Positions 51,409 through 62,704 of a stretch of 64,000 bases of DNA are shown here, piece after piece. Position 1 is the stretch's first letter. Every line of letters starts with the position of its first letter. Made by a program: the position numbers and the translations under genes. The stretch covers positions 17,943,178-18,007,177 of the forward strand of contig CAXIPT010000001.1 of NCBI GenBank assembly GCA_964030475.1, in the 5' to 3' direction. This stretch comes from Tethya wilhelma (lineage: Eukaryota > Porifera > Demospongiae > Tethyida > Tethyidae). The notes under the pieces were generated by a model, which worked only from the letters and a program-made list of their open reading frames with translations, searched no databases and was not told the origin of the DNA.

Positions 51409-53947
51409 GGTGGAGGGCAAAGGTAATGGTATCAAGACAGTTATCGTAAATATGGTGGAGATTGGCAAGGCTCTTGGGAGACCAGCATCATGTGAGCTAA
51501 TCCCATTACCACTAGGGAGTGGTCTTCTCTGATATGCACACTCCATTAGTGACTCCATTAGAAATCATTTATTTTACCTTATAATCTGAAACTCCATTTA
51601 TACCCAGCTGTGTACACAAAGATGCTGATAGTGCAATAAGAAAAAGAATGTAGCTATGATTGATAGATATACAAGTTGTTGTTGTGACTTAAACCAAGCC
51701 TTTTCTATTCCATGCCATCATTTCTATATCCCTCCTTATTTCCTCAGATCCCTGTAAGTACTTTGGCTGTGAGCTGGGTGCCCAGACTCAGATGGACACC
51801 AAGATAGGCCGCTACATTGTCAATGGGGCCCACGAGTCAGAGAAACTGCAGGACCTCCTGGATGGCTTCATCAAGAAGTTTGTCCTCTGTCCCGAGTGTG
51901 ACAACCCTGAGACAGTCCTGGTAGGTGGACACCCAGGGGGGGGGGATAGAGAGTGTAGAGAATGTGTGATATTAGAAGCATGATCAGTTTCCCAGTGTTA
52001 ATGAGTAGAGTGTTTTAATTCATTGACATTTTCACCATGTGTCATGTACAGTGATGATAAACCATTGCTTTCTATAACATTATGAATGTGTCTGATAGTT
52101 TTCAAAGTGTATGATTAGTTGACCTGTCTCTATGTGTCATTGTCGTAGCGTGTGCAGTCCTCCAAGGGAAGGATTGGTCAGTCGTGCAGGGCCTGTGGCT
52201 ACCAAGGAATGGTTGATCTCCGTCACAAGCTCACCACCTTCATCCTCAAGAACCCTCCCAATGCCGGGGACGACTCCTCGGGCAAGAAGTGAGCTACTTG
52301 TATGATAACAATATAGTGTTCATTCGTTGAGTGCCTCTCTCTCTCTCCCTAGGGACAAAAGAGCTCGTCGTGCTGAGAAACAGAAGGGCAAAGCTAAGAA
52401 GGAAGAGCCAGAGCCCAGCACCCCCACCTCCCCAGGCCACGAGCAACCAGCTGAGGATGATGGCTTCATCGAGGCACCCTCTGTGCAGGTGAGACACACA
52501 CACACTACTAATGCAGACACACATTGTCAAATGTTTTTATGTACATTGTTTCAAATGTTCACCACATCTCGTGCTAGAATGGTGGCCACACTGGTGATGA
52601 TGACTGGAGTGCTGATACCAGCGAGGCTGCTGTCAAGGCTCGCACCGACGACCTCACTGGTCTGGTCTCAACTCTCACCTTACACAATGACCTGGAAAAG
52701 AGCGGCGCACAGAGGGTGGACATGTTCTATAAATATGTCGAGGTGTGTGGTATGAATATAGTTAGACTTCAAAACCATCCCATAACAATTGACTAATTAT
52801 AGTCATTGTATGAGCAAACAATAGGCTATAATTTATCGTACGACTATTGGCTGACCTCTGTGATTACAATGGTTGATTCGTAATGGTCCACTGTTCCTCC
52901 AGGGGTTGAAGAACTCTGGTGGCATCCCAGCTGTGACCTCTGCCCTCCCTAAGATCAAGGCGGAGGCTGAGAAGCTGGATGTCATGGACAAGGCTGCTGG
53001 GATCCTGGCTGAGCTGCTCTACACTGAGAAGCTGGTCACCCAGATCAAAGAATATCGCACCATCATGCTGCCTGTGAGCTCTCTATAGGGGTGTTCTATT
53101 GAGCCATTGTGTTATGTGTCTCTCTGTGTGTTTGCAGTTTGTGGTGGAGAATAGGAAGGCTCAGAAGTATGTGCTGATTGGCTTTGAGAAGCTGGTGGGT
53201 GAGGTCCACCCTACCCTTATGTCCAAGGTGGTGCACATCCTGAAGGCGTTCTACGACAATGACATCTTGGAGGAGGAGGCCATCTTGGAGTGGGCTGACA
53301 AGGTGTGTGTGTGTGTGTGTGTGTGCCTGCTTATGGGATTGCTATACAAATATAGATTTGCTGTACATAGTGATTTATCATATTGGATTCCCTCTTTATG
53401 GCTGTATGATCCTTTTACTATAGCTTGGACAGTGTTTAGTGTTAGTAATTTGTCCTATTAGATTAATCACTACTACCTGTTTACAATCCAATTGAGGTCA
53501 TCATGTAGGCTATTATTGAACACTGCCTAAGATCATCAAAAATACAAATTGAATTAGATTTGTTATCAGCTAAAAACCTATCCAATGTACACTGACTTGT
53601 TTCTGCCAGGCCTCCAAGAGACACGTGAGAGAGGACATTGCCAAGCTGATCCACGAGAAGGCTGCTCCGTTTGTGACGTGGCTGCGTACAGCAGAGGAGG
53701 AGTCCAGTGATGACGAGGAGGAGGAGGATGAGGTGGAGGTGGTCTACTCCGAGAGGGCCTCGGGGGGCATCACCACAGAGACACCCCAGGCCAACACCAC
53801 GGAGCAAGAGGTGAGTGGGGTCAGATAGTGTGGGGAGTTTATATTGTGATGTTTGGTGTTTGTGTGTGATATGCAAGTAAACATTGTTTTATTGTGATTC
53901 CCCCCTTGCAGTCTGCCGATGATGGCATTGATATTGATGCTATTTGA
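50802..53947 (+). CDS. EIF5: Translation initiation factor eIF5
   Basis: Ten exons: 50802-50876, 51410-51491, 51748-51920, 52149-52288, 52353-52488, 52578-52742, 52903-53073, 53138-53302, 53610-53810 and 53912-53947. They total 1344 nt, 447 aa (human 431). The N-terminus, with [17 protein letters not shown], carries the GAP-active domain including the conserved Arg near residue 16. A C4 zinc ribbon follows ([17 protein letters not shown]). A charged linker leads to a C-terminal W2/MIF4G-like HEAT domain (about residues 255-410) ending in the acidic aromatic box [18 protein letters not shown] and the tail DDGIDIDAI. eIF5 triggers GTP hydrolysis by eIF2 after start-codon recognition and bridges eIF2, eIF3 and eIF1. 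AATAAA lies at 54233. Confidence 0.96.
50993..51068. repeat. (GT)n microsatellite in eIF5 intron 1
   Basis: About 75 bp of GT repeats. Confidence 0.95.
51336..51407. repeat. (CT)n tract forming the eIF5 exon-2 polypyrimidine tract
   Basis: About 70 bp of CT repeats (N at 51336) ending in CCAG|GTGGAG. The microsatellite itself supplies the splice acceptor pyrimidine tract. Confidence 0.9.
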
Positions 53948-54256
53948 AGCTACTTCTTCTGTGCTGATGTATTCCTGCTAACCTATTGTAGTCGTAACAT
54001 AATGCTGCAAGTTTCAATGTTGTATTAATTCCCCTACAAACATTTGATTGTGTGTTTGAATTTTTTCCCCTGCAAAAGTTATTGTAACTGTTTTTGAATG
54101 AACATTACACAAGGTTATGATTTGTGCTCAGTCCCCTAATATTTTAACCCCCTCTTAGCTGTACTATTGCTTATGTAGACATCTAACTTTGTAGTTAGTA
54201 TAACATTATTCTGTACATATTAATTCTGCATAAATAAATGTGTTTTCAATCCCCTA

Positions 54257-55755
54257 TTAATTATTGTGAAACAACCAGTGTCTCTTCAGGATGAGGTAGT
54301 CAGTCCCTGCTATGAGGTAATGCAGTAGGAAGTAGAAGGTAGTCAGTATGGGGTAGTACCACCAGTAGAAGGAGGAGGTGGAGAAGGAATAGACTAGCCA
54401 ACAGAAAAAGAGAGTCCAAAATACAAGATTGGTTTTCATTTGTCCACGAGGCTCTGCCAGTTCAGCAGGCAACATGTATCTTGAGTTGAACAGTTTCTTT
54501 TCATAGAACTCCTTCAGCTGAGCTTCTTTCTCCCTCCAGCAGCCCTGGAGCCACTCACTGAGAGCCTCCTCGTCCTGAGGCAGCTCAGAGAAGGACTTTT
54601 GTTCAGCAAAGAAGTGGATCTCCCTCGGCAGTCTCCCGGCAGCTAGGTCCCTCTCATTCTGAGGCATGCCCCCTCCAATGTAGCCGACTGACATGTTGAC
54701 TATAGTGGGAGTCACCTTTGACCTTCTCATCTCTTGCATACACAACACAAAGCCTTTTGTCTTTGGATGAAGAACATAGTCGTACGTTTGAAGACCCCTT
54801 TCTTTGGAGAATTTTTTACTTTTCTCTTTATTAAAAGGAGAGAGGTCGGTGCCCTCAGGGAAGAGGAGTAACTGCAGGGGGTAGTTAATGGAGGTGAAGT
54901 AATGAAGGTTGTCTACGATGTTCTGTTTGTCCTTCTGCCACTCTCGAGAGAGAAACAGAAAATTACCAGCTTGCATCGCCCAACCTGCATGATGTATAAT
55001 TATGGATGTGTGTGTGTGTGTGTGTGTGTGTGATAACGTATGTATATAGATACTGAAACAGTATGTTTCTACAGCTGTCATGTTGTGTTGTGTGTGTGAT
55101 ATCCTTGTGAGGTCATAATGAAAACACGACACATATGTCACACCAATCTTTGTATCTCTCTCACTCAACAACTTATAGTGTCCCTGTTCACTCACCAAAG
55201 AATGGGACTTTCTTGAGAGCCTTCTTCAAAATAATCTTATGGCTGGTGAGGTCACCCATTCTAATTAAGTAGCACCATAGGAACATCCAATCAAACCTCG
55301 TGCGATGGTTAAGAATGATAAGGCACGGCCCCTTGAGTGGCTTCAGATCCCCACATATTCTCACCTTCACCCCCAGGACCACTTCTGAAGAGAGTGCACA
55401 TGTGAAGGAGAAGGGTTAACCACAAATAATGCACAGCCTATACATGTTCCTTACTAGCCAGACGTTCTGAGATCTGGCTCACGAGACTAGTTCCTTACCT
55501 AGTAATGCCTTGTGTTGCAATTTGTGGTAACCAAGGATATAAAAAAAGGAAAGTGAATAATCGATAACAAATTTTAGTCACACTCACAGGGATGAGTTTG
55601 AGCCAGAGTGCAGTGGCATAGTCGATGGCCTTCCTTGCCAGTCCTCCACAGAATGGTAGGAACCACAGTACGTGACATGGAGGCAGGAAAAAGATGCTGC
55701 CAAAGAATCCAACCAATAGGAGGATGAGAGTGAAGAACACACCATGCATCAGCAT
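54257..55755 (-). CDS. LCLAT1: Lysocardiolipin/lysophospholipid acyltransferase (LCLAT1-like), copy 1
   Basis: Minus-strand exons: 55755-55588, 55508-55499 (a 10-nt micro-exon), 55384-55196 and 54984-54257. They total 1095 nt, 364 aa. An N-terminal membrane segment (GVFFTLILLLVGFFGSIFFL) precedes the acyltransferase motif NHRTRFDWMFLW (HX4D), then GWAMQAGNFLFLSREW, FPEGTD (motif III, EGT) and YVLHPKTKGF. Two hydrophobic segments lie at the C-terminus. This is the AGPAT/PlsC family, closest to LCLAT1 (ALCAT1/AGPAT8), which re-acylates lysophosphatidylinositol and lysocardiolipin in ER membranes. The micro-exon supplies A-L-L and the first base of the next Glu codon, and is required for frame. 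A near-identical copy lies at 62705-64000. Confidence 0.9.
55499..55508 (-). other. 10-nt micro-exon of LCLAT1 copy 1
   Basis: On the minus strand CACAAG|GCATTACTAG|GTAAGG. It restores frame between exon 1 (phase 0) and exon 3 (phase 1) and yields ALLE, as in LCLAT1 relatives. The same arrangement exists in copy 2 at 63976-63985. Confidence 0.75.
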
Positions 55756-56078
55756 GACTGATGAGACTTGCTTGGACGAGGCTAGGTCTGGTAAAGATCA
55801 CCATGCTTCTTATCTTTGGCATCACGAGATCTCGATCTCGTGATATATTATTATGTAATTGCGGAGTTCCCCGGGGGGGCCCTAAGAGACAGTTGAATTT
55901 GATCAAGTGATAGTTATGGCTAATCATGGATGTTATTATGTACATGTGCTGTGAATGTGAGTCTGTGGATCAAAAGAAGTGCATGTGTTAGACTTCCTTG
56001 TCACTGAGTATCAATATAGCATAGATAGATAGTTAGTTTAGTTAATGCATAGATAGCTTTGGTTCATGATTCAGACTN

Positions 56079-56962
56079 ATATTACAACTGTGCTTTCGAA
56101 TAATTCGAATATACGGAAAGTGTCCACCGTGTACAGACAAACAGAAATTTCATCGTTTACAAGACTATGTGGGGCTCGCTCAGGCTCGCCCCAATTATTT
56201 TTTCCAATAAATAAATTGTGGCTGTTCATACTATAAGCTACTAGACAGATGCAAGCATCTATGGGGCGAGCCTGAGCGCATACAGTTTGTAAGACCACAG
56301 CACTGAGATTGGGAAGACAGTACATCGATGCTAAGCATAGATAGTAGAAATTGGCTTGAAATTTCTGAGCGAAACCTAAAAGTAGTTTTCTAATTTGACG
56401 ATCCGATTATTACAAGTCAGTGTTTTGTTTTCTTTCGCGACGATCCAGTCCTGATGGCTAGATCATGCATGCATGGTGCAACTTGAGCAGAGTACGCAAG
56501 CGTGCAGTGTGCTAGCTGGATCGTAGAGCACTAAGCGAAGTTTATGTATCGACTCCAACTCTTTCTTGGGCAAGACGAGCGCGCTGTTTCCCTCGGGCGT
56601 CGCTGCTGTTGACGACTCAACTGAATCATTTCGTCATAGATAATATAGTACCCGAGGTACTATATTATCTATGATTTCGTCTACACCTTGAAGTCTCTTT
56701 TCTTGGTCATCAGGCGTTTCCCTAGCTATGCGTTCTCTGTACAGTTCTCTTCGCCGTGCAAGGCATTTTCTTCATTATCTATGATCAACAGACCATAGAT
56801 ATTATACACTACGTAACCAGACTCATTGCACAATCAATTTCAATATTACAACAGTGCTTTCGAATAATTTGAATATACGGAAAGTGTCCACCGTGTACAG
56901 ACAAACAGACAGAAATTTCATCGTTTACAAGACTATGTGGGGCTCGCTCAGGCTCGCCCCAA
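56079..56962. repeat. Pair of direct copies of a 115-bp block
   Basis: TTACAACTGTGCTTTCGAAT and the following 95 bp at 56079-56195 recur at 56843-56962 with a 4-base insertion (GACAGACA against GACA). Each copy ends in the GC-rich palindromic word. Confidence 0.75.
56634..56674. repeat. Perfect 19-bp-arm hairpin
   Basis: TCATAGATAATATAGTACC and its exact inverse complement are separated by 3 bp. It could be a very short inverted-repeat element. Confidence 0.8.
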
Positions 56963-57015
56963 TAAGGTTATGGTTGACTATGTAGTACTCCTTTAACTTG
57001 CCTATAAATAGGAAT

Positions 57016-58090
57016 AGGAGAATTAATTTGAACACTAAAAAGTTAAGCACTGACTCTGCATGTGAACACACAAACATACGTAATATTTATTGTACAGGTT
57101 ACCTAGGTTTCCCATGGTTATGTGTGGTGGACTAAGGTTATCCAAAGTGAATTGATTCTTTGAACACAAAAACTTAAGGACAGTCTCTGAACACACAAAA
57201 CATACGTAATATTTATCGTACAGGTTACCTAGGTTTCCCATGGTTATGCATGTGTGGTGGACTAAGGTTATCCATAGTGAACCATTACTCTGTGAACACA
57301 AAAAAGTTAAGCACTGACTCAGTGAACACACAAAACATACGTAATGTCTATCGTACAGGTTACCTAGGTTTCCCATGGTTATGTGTGGTTATCCAAAGTG
57401 AACTGACTCTTTGAACACAAAAAAGTTAAGCACTGACTCAGTGAATACACAAAACATACGTAATGTCTATTGTACAGGTTACCTAGGTTTCCCATGGTTA
57501 TGTGCTTAGTCCACCACACATAACCATAGGAAACCTAGGTAACCTGTACGATAAATATTACCTATGTTTTGTGTGTTCGCAAAGTCAGTCCTTAAGTTTT
57601 TGTGTTCAAAGAATCAGTTCACTTTGGATAACCTTAGTCCACCACACATAACCATGGGAAACCTAGGTAACCTGTACGATAGACATTATGTATTATCCAA
57701 AGTGAACTGACTCTGTGTCAGTGCTTCAACTTAAACTTTTTTGTGTTCAAAGAGTCAGTTCACTTTGGATAACCATAGTTCACCACACATAACCATGGGA
57801 AACCTAGGTAACCTGTACGATAAATATTACGTGTGTTTTGTGTGTTCACCAAGTCAGTGCTTAACTTTTTTGTGTTCACAGAGTCAGTTCACTATGGATA
57901 ACCTTAGTCCACCACACATAACCATAGGAAACCTAGGTAACCTGTACGATAAATATTACCTATGTTTTGTGTGTTTGCAGAGTCAGTCCTTAAGTTTTTG
58001 TGTTCCAAGTGTCAGTTCACTTTGGATAACCATAGTATACCACACATAACCATGGGAAACCTAGGTAACCTGTACGATAAATAATATTAT
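57016..58090. repeat. Inverted satellite-like array, about 126-bp unit
   Basis: About 3-4 units run on the minus strand from 57016 to about 57505, and 4-5 units on the plus strand from about 57520 to 58090, so the array is a large inverted repeat. Each unit contains CATGGGAAACCTAGGTAACC, TGTACGATAAATATTACG, TTTTTGTGTTCAAAGAGTCA and CACTTTGGATAACC. In one frame a unit reads as MGNLGNLYDKYYVCFVC plus about 25 residues. Because the unit is close to a multiple of three, frames run across several units. I regard this as satellite DNA, not a gene. Confidence 0.8.
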
Positions 58091-58439
58091 ATTTGTTGAC
58101 ATATTTACTGTTATTGTAGTTTACTTGTTGCACTTGACTAATGTTTACACTCATACCACAATGTCATGTATAATTACTTGTACTATTAGTTAATTTTTGT
58201 GTATTAGGTCTTAATTGTTTCCACACATTGTCATGTACTTCCTGACATTGTTCTTTTGTTAGTTTTTGTACACAATGCACTATTCTTATTTGGAGGCCCG
58301 CTCTTCTTGACATGTCTTTTATATGCAGTACATTACTTTTGTATCTTACTTGTCTTGTTGTAGCTGTTTTTTGCTCTATTAAGAAAGTTTCTCTGAAGTG
58401 TTCATTATCGCTAGCTTGCGCTATTAACACTGCCGCATA

Positions 58440-58915
58440 TTTGGTTTAAGTACTCAGCCAATAATATTACCTATGTTTTGTGTGTTCACAGAGTCAGTTC
58501 ACTTTGGATAACCTTAGTCCACCACACATAACCATGGGAAACCTAGGTAACCTAGCTGTACGATAAATATTATAATTACGTGTGTTTTGTGTGTTCACAT
58601 GCAGAGTCAGTGCTTAACTTTTTTGTGTTCAAAGAGTCAGTTCACTTTGGATAACCTTAGTCCACCACACATAACCATAGGAAACCTAGGTAACCTGCAT
58701 GTACGATAAATATTACCTACGTTTTGTGTGTTCGCAGAGTCAGTCCTTAAGTTTTTGTGTTCAAAGTGTCAGTTCACTTTGGATAACTATAGTATATCAC
58801 ACATAACCATGGGAAACCTAGGTAACCTGTACGATAAACATACGGAAACCTATATAGGTAACCTAGCTGTACGATATTATAATTACGTGTGTTTTGTGTG
58901 TTCACATGCTGTTTG
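58440..58915. repeat. Further plus-oriented units of the 126-bp repeat
   Basis: Three more units are separated from the main array by about 350 bp of unrelated DNA. They carry small insertions such as CTAGC before TGTACGATA and TATATAGGTAACCTAGC. Confidence 0.8.
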
Positions 58916-59183
58916 TTTGTTTTAATTTTGTAAATTTTGTCATATAGGCCAATTGGCCTGCTGCTTTGAGCATGACATGAAAAGTTTATCTCTTATCTAT
59001 AGTATAACATGCAGTACTTCAGATTTCTTGAGTCGCAAAGGTCCTGGGACAGCTTCAATTCTTGCAAATTTTGAAAAATGGACAATACAATACAACATGA
59101 ATAATGCATTTTTCATTTTGCTGACATCAGCAAAAAATTAAAAATTAACGTGATCAATTCAAACATGCAGGCTTCCGGAAATC

Positions 59184-59800
59184 GGACGGTGTCGCAGTGA
59201 ATAATGTCCCCCCGTGAATTTTGTCCCCCCGGACATAATTCACTAGTGAATATTGTCCCCCTTAGTGAATAATGTCCCCCTCCAAAAGTAAACTAAAGAG
59301 CCGCTCAGAGTCTGGCAGCAGCCGCTGCAGTGCTGTGCACCATGCACCCTACTAAGAACGTGTGGCAATCTTAGCCCCTCCCGCTTATTGTGCAGCAACT
59401 GTTAATTTTGTGAGCTAGCCCGCCGGGCTAAGTTTGGAGGGAGGGCAGGTAGTACTGAAGCTTATAGCCGCTACACACTATTACAATGTCATGCTGCAGG
59501 TAATTTGGACCTGGTCCGAGTTTCAGGCCTTCCTAGCTGCGTAGCTAACTAAGCTGAGCCTATAGAATGCGGCTAAGCTGCATGCGGTTTTTGTGGAAGA
59601 GGGGGGACAAAATTCACTAGTGAATTTTGTCCCCCCTTGAAAAATACTGTTTTCTCACCATTGCCATTATTTGGCATCATTTGGAAGGGGGGACATTATT
59701 CACTGAGGGGAGACAATATTCACTAGTGAATAATGTCCAGGGGGACAAAATTCTCTAGTGAATAATGTCCGGGGGGACAATATGAGGGGGGACATCCCAC
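59184..59800. mobile_element. Inverted-repeat element built of GTCCCCCC and TTCACTAGTGAA words
   Basis: The left 90 bp repeats GTGAATAATGTCCCCC and GTGAATTTTGTCCCCC around the palindrome TTCACTAGTGAA. The right 200 bp carries the inverse complements GGGGGGACATTATTCAC and GGGGGGACAAAATTCAC around the same palindrome. The central 250 bp is unique. There is no coding capacity. It looks like a non-autonomous foldback-type element. Confidence 0.65.
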
Positions 59801-60239
59801 ACTAGGACACCTGTCTCGGACTGATTATCGTTCCACGGTAGCAGGCCGGATAGATACAGCCTACACATATACATTACAGGAACGAGGCTACGTTCGCTTC
59901 GAGATCGAGCAGCTTAGTCTCGCGGGCCAGACGTCCGAGAGGGGGGGGGGGGGNCCAGTTTTCGTGTACAATCGGAATTTCATTAGCATGAAAAAAAAAA
60001 ATCTCAGTAGTGGCCTAATATAGGGATACTTAAAGTCGAATAACGTTTTGTAGATAACCAGTTTTCGTGGTTTTCCAAGTTTTCTATATTTATGTTAATT
60101 GAGCATTTCGGCAAAAAATAGCCGGTGTGTTTGTATATAAGCTAAGGAAAAGAAGAAGTCATCTGAAGGATAATAGAATTAATGCTACTATAGTTATCCA
60201 AAAAAAAAGCACTAGCTGACTCTGTAAAGTTCAAAGTAC

Positions 60240-60475
60240 ACACGATACTGTGACGTATGTATTTATCACAGAGGTTACCTAGATTTCCCATGGTTATGTG
60301 TGGTGGACTAAGGTTATCCAAAGTGAACTGACTCTTTGAACACAAAAAAGTTAAGCACTGACTCTGCATGTGAACACACAAAACACACGTAATTATAATA
60401 TCGTACAGCTAGGTTACCTATATAGGTTTCCGTATGTTTATCGTACAGGTTACCTAGGTTTCCCATGNTTTTTTG
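60240..60475. repeat. Inverted copy of the 126-bp repeat (right block)
   Basis: Two minus-oriented units end at an N (60469). The order ATCGTACAGCTAGGTTACCT, ATATAGGTTTCCGTATG is the inverse complement of 58810-58880, so 58.9-60.2 kb is enclosed by inverted copies. Confidence 0.75.
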
Positions 60476-60531
60476 CTAAGCGTAGATACACTAAAGATTC
60501 TTTTTGTCGAATCTTGAGTTGTTACCGTAGA

Positions 60532-61429
60532 CAGTCTACACGAACGCATCCTTAATTAATTTCCACCCGGAAGTTAAACAAAATGGTGGCAAAGCACATG
60601 GAAGTGATGACAACACAGGAGAAACAGCCAGAAAAGAAGTAGCTATAGTTCTTAGAGCTATATTTGTTATAAGAATGTAATTTTTAACAGGAATACAGAG
60701 TCTAAATTGTCTTCAAGTTGAATTTCTACCGTGTAGCGATAAAATGGACCAAACGACTTTGATTTTTTGGGCAACATGGTGCAAAAGTACTGAGGGCATC
60801 CATACTCTACCAGTTTGTAACTTACATCTAGCAGTATAACATACTGTAGTAGTATTCCAGTAACTAAAACTATTTAGCTAAAATTACTAGTCAAAAACCG
60901 CTAGAAATGCGGTACTTTACTGATCTACTGAACACGCTTACCTCGAGCTATTGACATCAGACAAGCACCACGCTGCTTGTAAAACACTGTACTTTCAGCA
61001 GAACTTATTCTGTGACCATGCTCTAGTCTTATCTGGAGATACACAAATTTTATCTGAGTGATGTTCAGTGAACTTTCTTGATGCGGTAACTTGGAATTTT
61101 TGGGCAGCCATGTGCAAAGTCTTTCTAGCTCACAAGACTTGCTGTGCATGCACATTCCATCCTGAACCACAAGTATTCCAAGTGAGAAGCATGCAGGTAA
61201 AACTACGGAGGAGATATACCGTTGCAAAATCCTGAAAAGGTCCTATTATCTTCCATGTACCTTCCTTTTGACGTCATCAGTCAACGTAGTTTGCAATGAT
61301 GTAATATGAATAATTTAACATGCGCGGGTTTAGTACTACGTGACGTAATAAGCTCTGTGCAAAATTTACGTGACGTGAAGGGCAGCAAAAATTGACACAC
61401 CCACAATTACGATGCGTTCGTGTAGACTG
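60532..61429. mobile_element. 0.9-kb element with perfect 19-bp terminal inverted repeats
   Basis: The left end CAGTCTACACGAACGCATC (60532-60550) and the right end GATGCGTTCGTGTAGACTG (61411-61429) are exact inverse complements. The interior (898 bp overall) has no convincing transposase and only short open frames. It is probably a non-autonomous DNA transposon. I see no clear target-site duplication. Confidence 0.7.
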
Positions 61430-61461
61430 AGAACTGAATTTTGTAAGAGCGATGCAAATCT

Positions 61462-61545
61462 CTAGCCTCGTACCCAGGCCACTCCCTCTTTTTAGTGTTT
61501 CACGCTAAACACTAAAAAGAGGGAGTGGCCTGGGTACGAGGCTAG
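61462..61545. repeat. Perfect palindrome, 39-bp arms, 6-bp loop
   Basis: The left arm 61462-61500 and right arm 61507-61545 are exact inverse complements. They contain the dispersed word GGCCTGGGTACGAGGCTAG and AACACTAAAAAGAGGGAG. Single arms occur at 1966 and 36694. Confidence 0.9.
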
Positions 61546-62317
61546 CAAATCTCCACAGTATAGATATCACAATGTATTGACTTAGGTAAGAATCGTCACA
61601 TTAAAATGTTCAATTGCTGAGTTTTCAACAGCAAAGAATTATTGATCTACAAAATTATCAGCAAGAGAAACTTACAGAATCAAAACAATACTAGAAATGC
61701 TCAATAATGTATATCAAACAGTTTTCAACAGTAATAAAATTTACTTGTTCATGTTACCAACTCTATATGCGCTTCATTACATAACCTTATTAGGAAATCT
61801 CGTTGGTTTCCTCATATCTTGCTCCTAATCGAAGATAAAGTATATTATGTACCACAGAGTTAGTGAAAAAGTGCAAAAATATCAAAAATTTAACCTGTTA
61901 TAACTCAGAAGCCATACAACATTTGAGCCTAAAATTTGGTGTGGTTTTACATCTCATGATGTACCATGTGCACACCAACTTTGGATAAAATCTGAGGACA
62001 AGCGTCATTTTTTGCATTGATTCCATATGGAATGACCCTAATGGATTTTAGAGCTCAAAATGACAACGAAAATTTTACAGTATCTTTTCAATGCTAAAAA
62101 ATCGATACTGTACAGATCATGTTTAATTTTGTTGACATGGCACTACAGAACAATGCTGTGATTGTATTCATGATCTTGTTCCTACAGATTTGGGCTTGAA
62201 TTCCTCTGTGGTGTGAAGACAGCTGGCTTTGCCCAATCGAGAGAGCCTCTGAAATTTATTAATTCTGAACTTTATTAGTAGATAGCTAACTGAGTCATGT
62301 ATCCATTTATAGTCAAA
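61546..62317. other. AT-rich intergenic DNA
   Basis: No gene or obvious repeat structure seen. Confidence 0.5.
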
Positions 62318-62444
62318 ATGGTTGTGAGATTGAGTGACTCGGAGTTCATTCCTGTGTCTAGCTACAATGTCATTGAGCTCAGTAGGGATATGAACATAGG
62401 TGACACAGTGAAATGAACTCCGAGTCACTCAATCTCACAACCAT
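62318..62444. repeat. Perfect inverted repeat, 33-bp arms, 61-bp loop
   Basis: The arms 62318-62350 and 62412-62444 are exact inverse complements around GAGTGACTCGGAGTTCATT. It is not related to the other inverted repeats here. Confidence 0.85.
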
Positions 62445-62704
62445 TCCTATCTTGTTTGCTCATTTTTTACGATTTGGCCATTCCTATGTTTGCATTACAT
62501 TTCTAATGTTTTTTGTACTTGTCAACGTTATCTTTACCAAAACAAACGTAGAAATTGAATGCATACTCATACATGCCAGGCTGCTGTCTAAGCCCCATGC
62601 ACCCCAGGCTTGTAAACTATCCTATAAACTAGCTGTTTTAGATCAACATGGTTACCAGATTATGATTTGTCCTCAGTACATCCCCTTTTATTATAAATCT
62701 CCTT

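Larger units (their letters stand above)
55756..57015. other. Repeat-rich intergenic DNA
   Basis: No gene. Contains two copies of a block of about 115 bp (56079-56195 and 56843-56962), both ending in GGGGCTCGCTCAGGCTCGCC, and a perfect hairpin at 56634-56674. An N lies at 56078. Confidence 0.55.

Noticed and set aside
57035..58049. Long frames reading MGNLGNLYDKYYVCFVC repeats as a cysteine-rich repeat protein
   Set aside because: The same frames appear on both strands of an inverted 126-bp array, without splice context or a start common to all; satellite DNA explains them.
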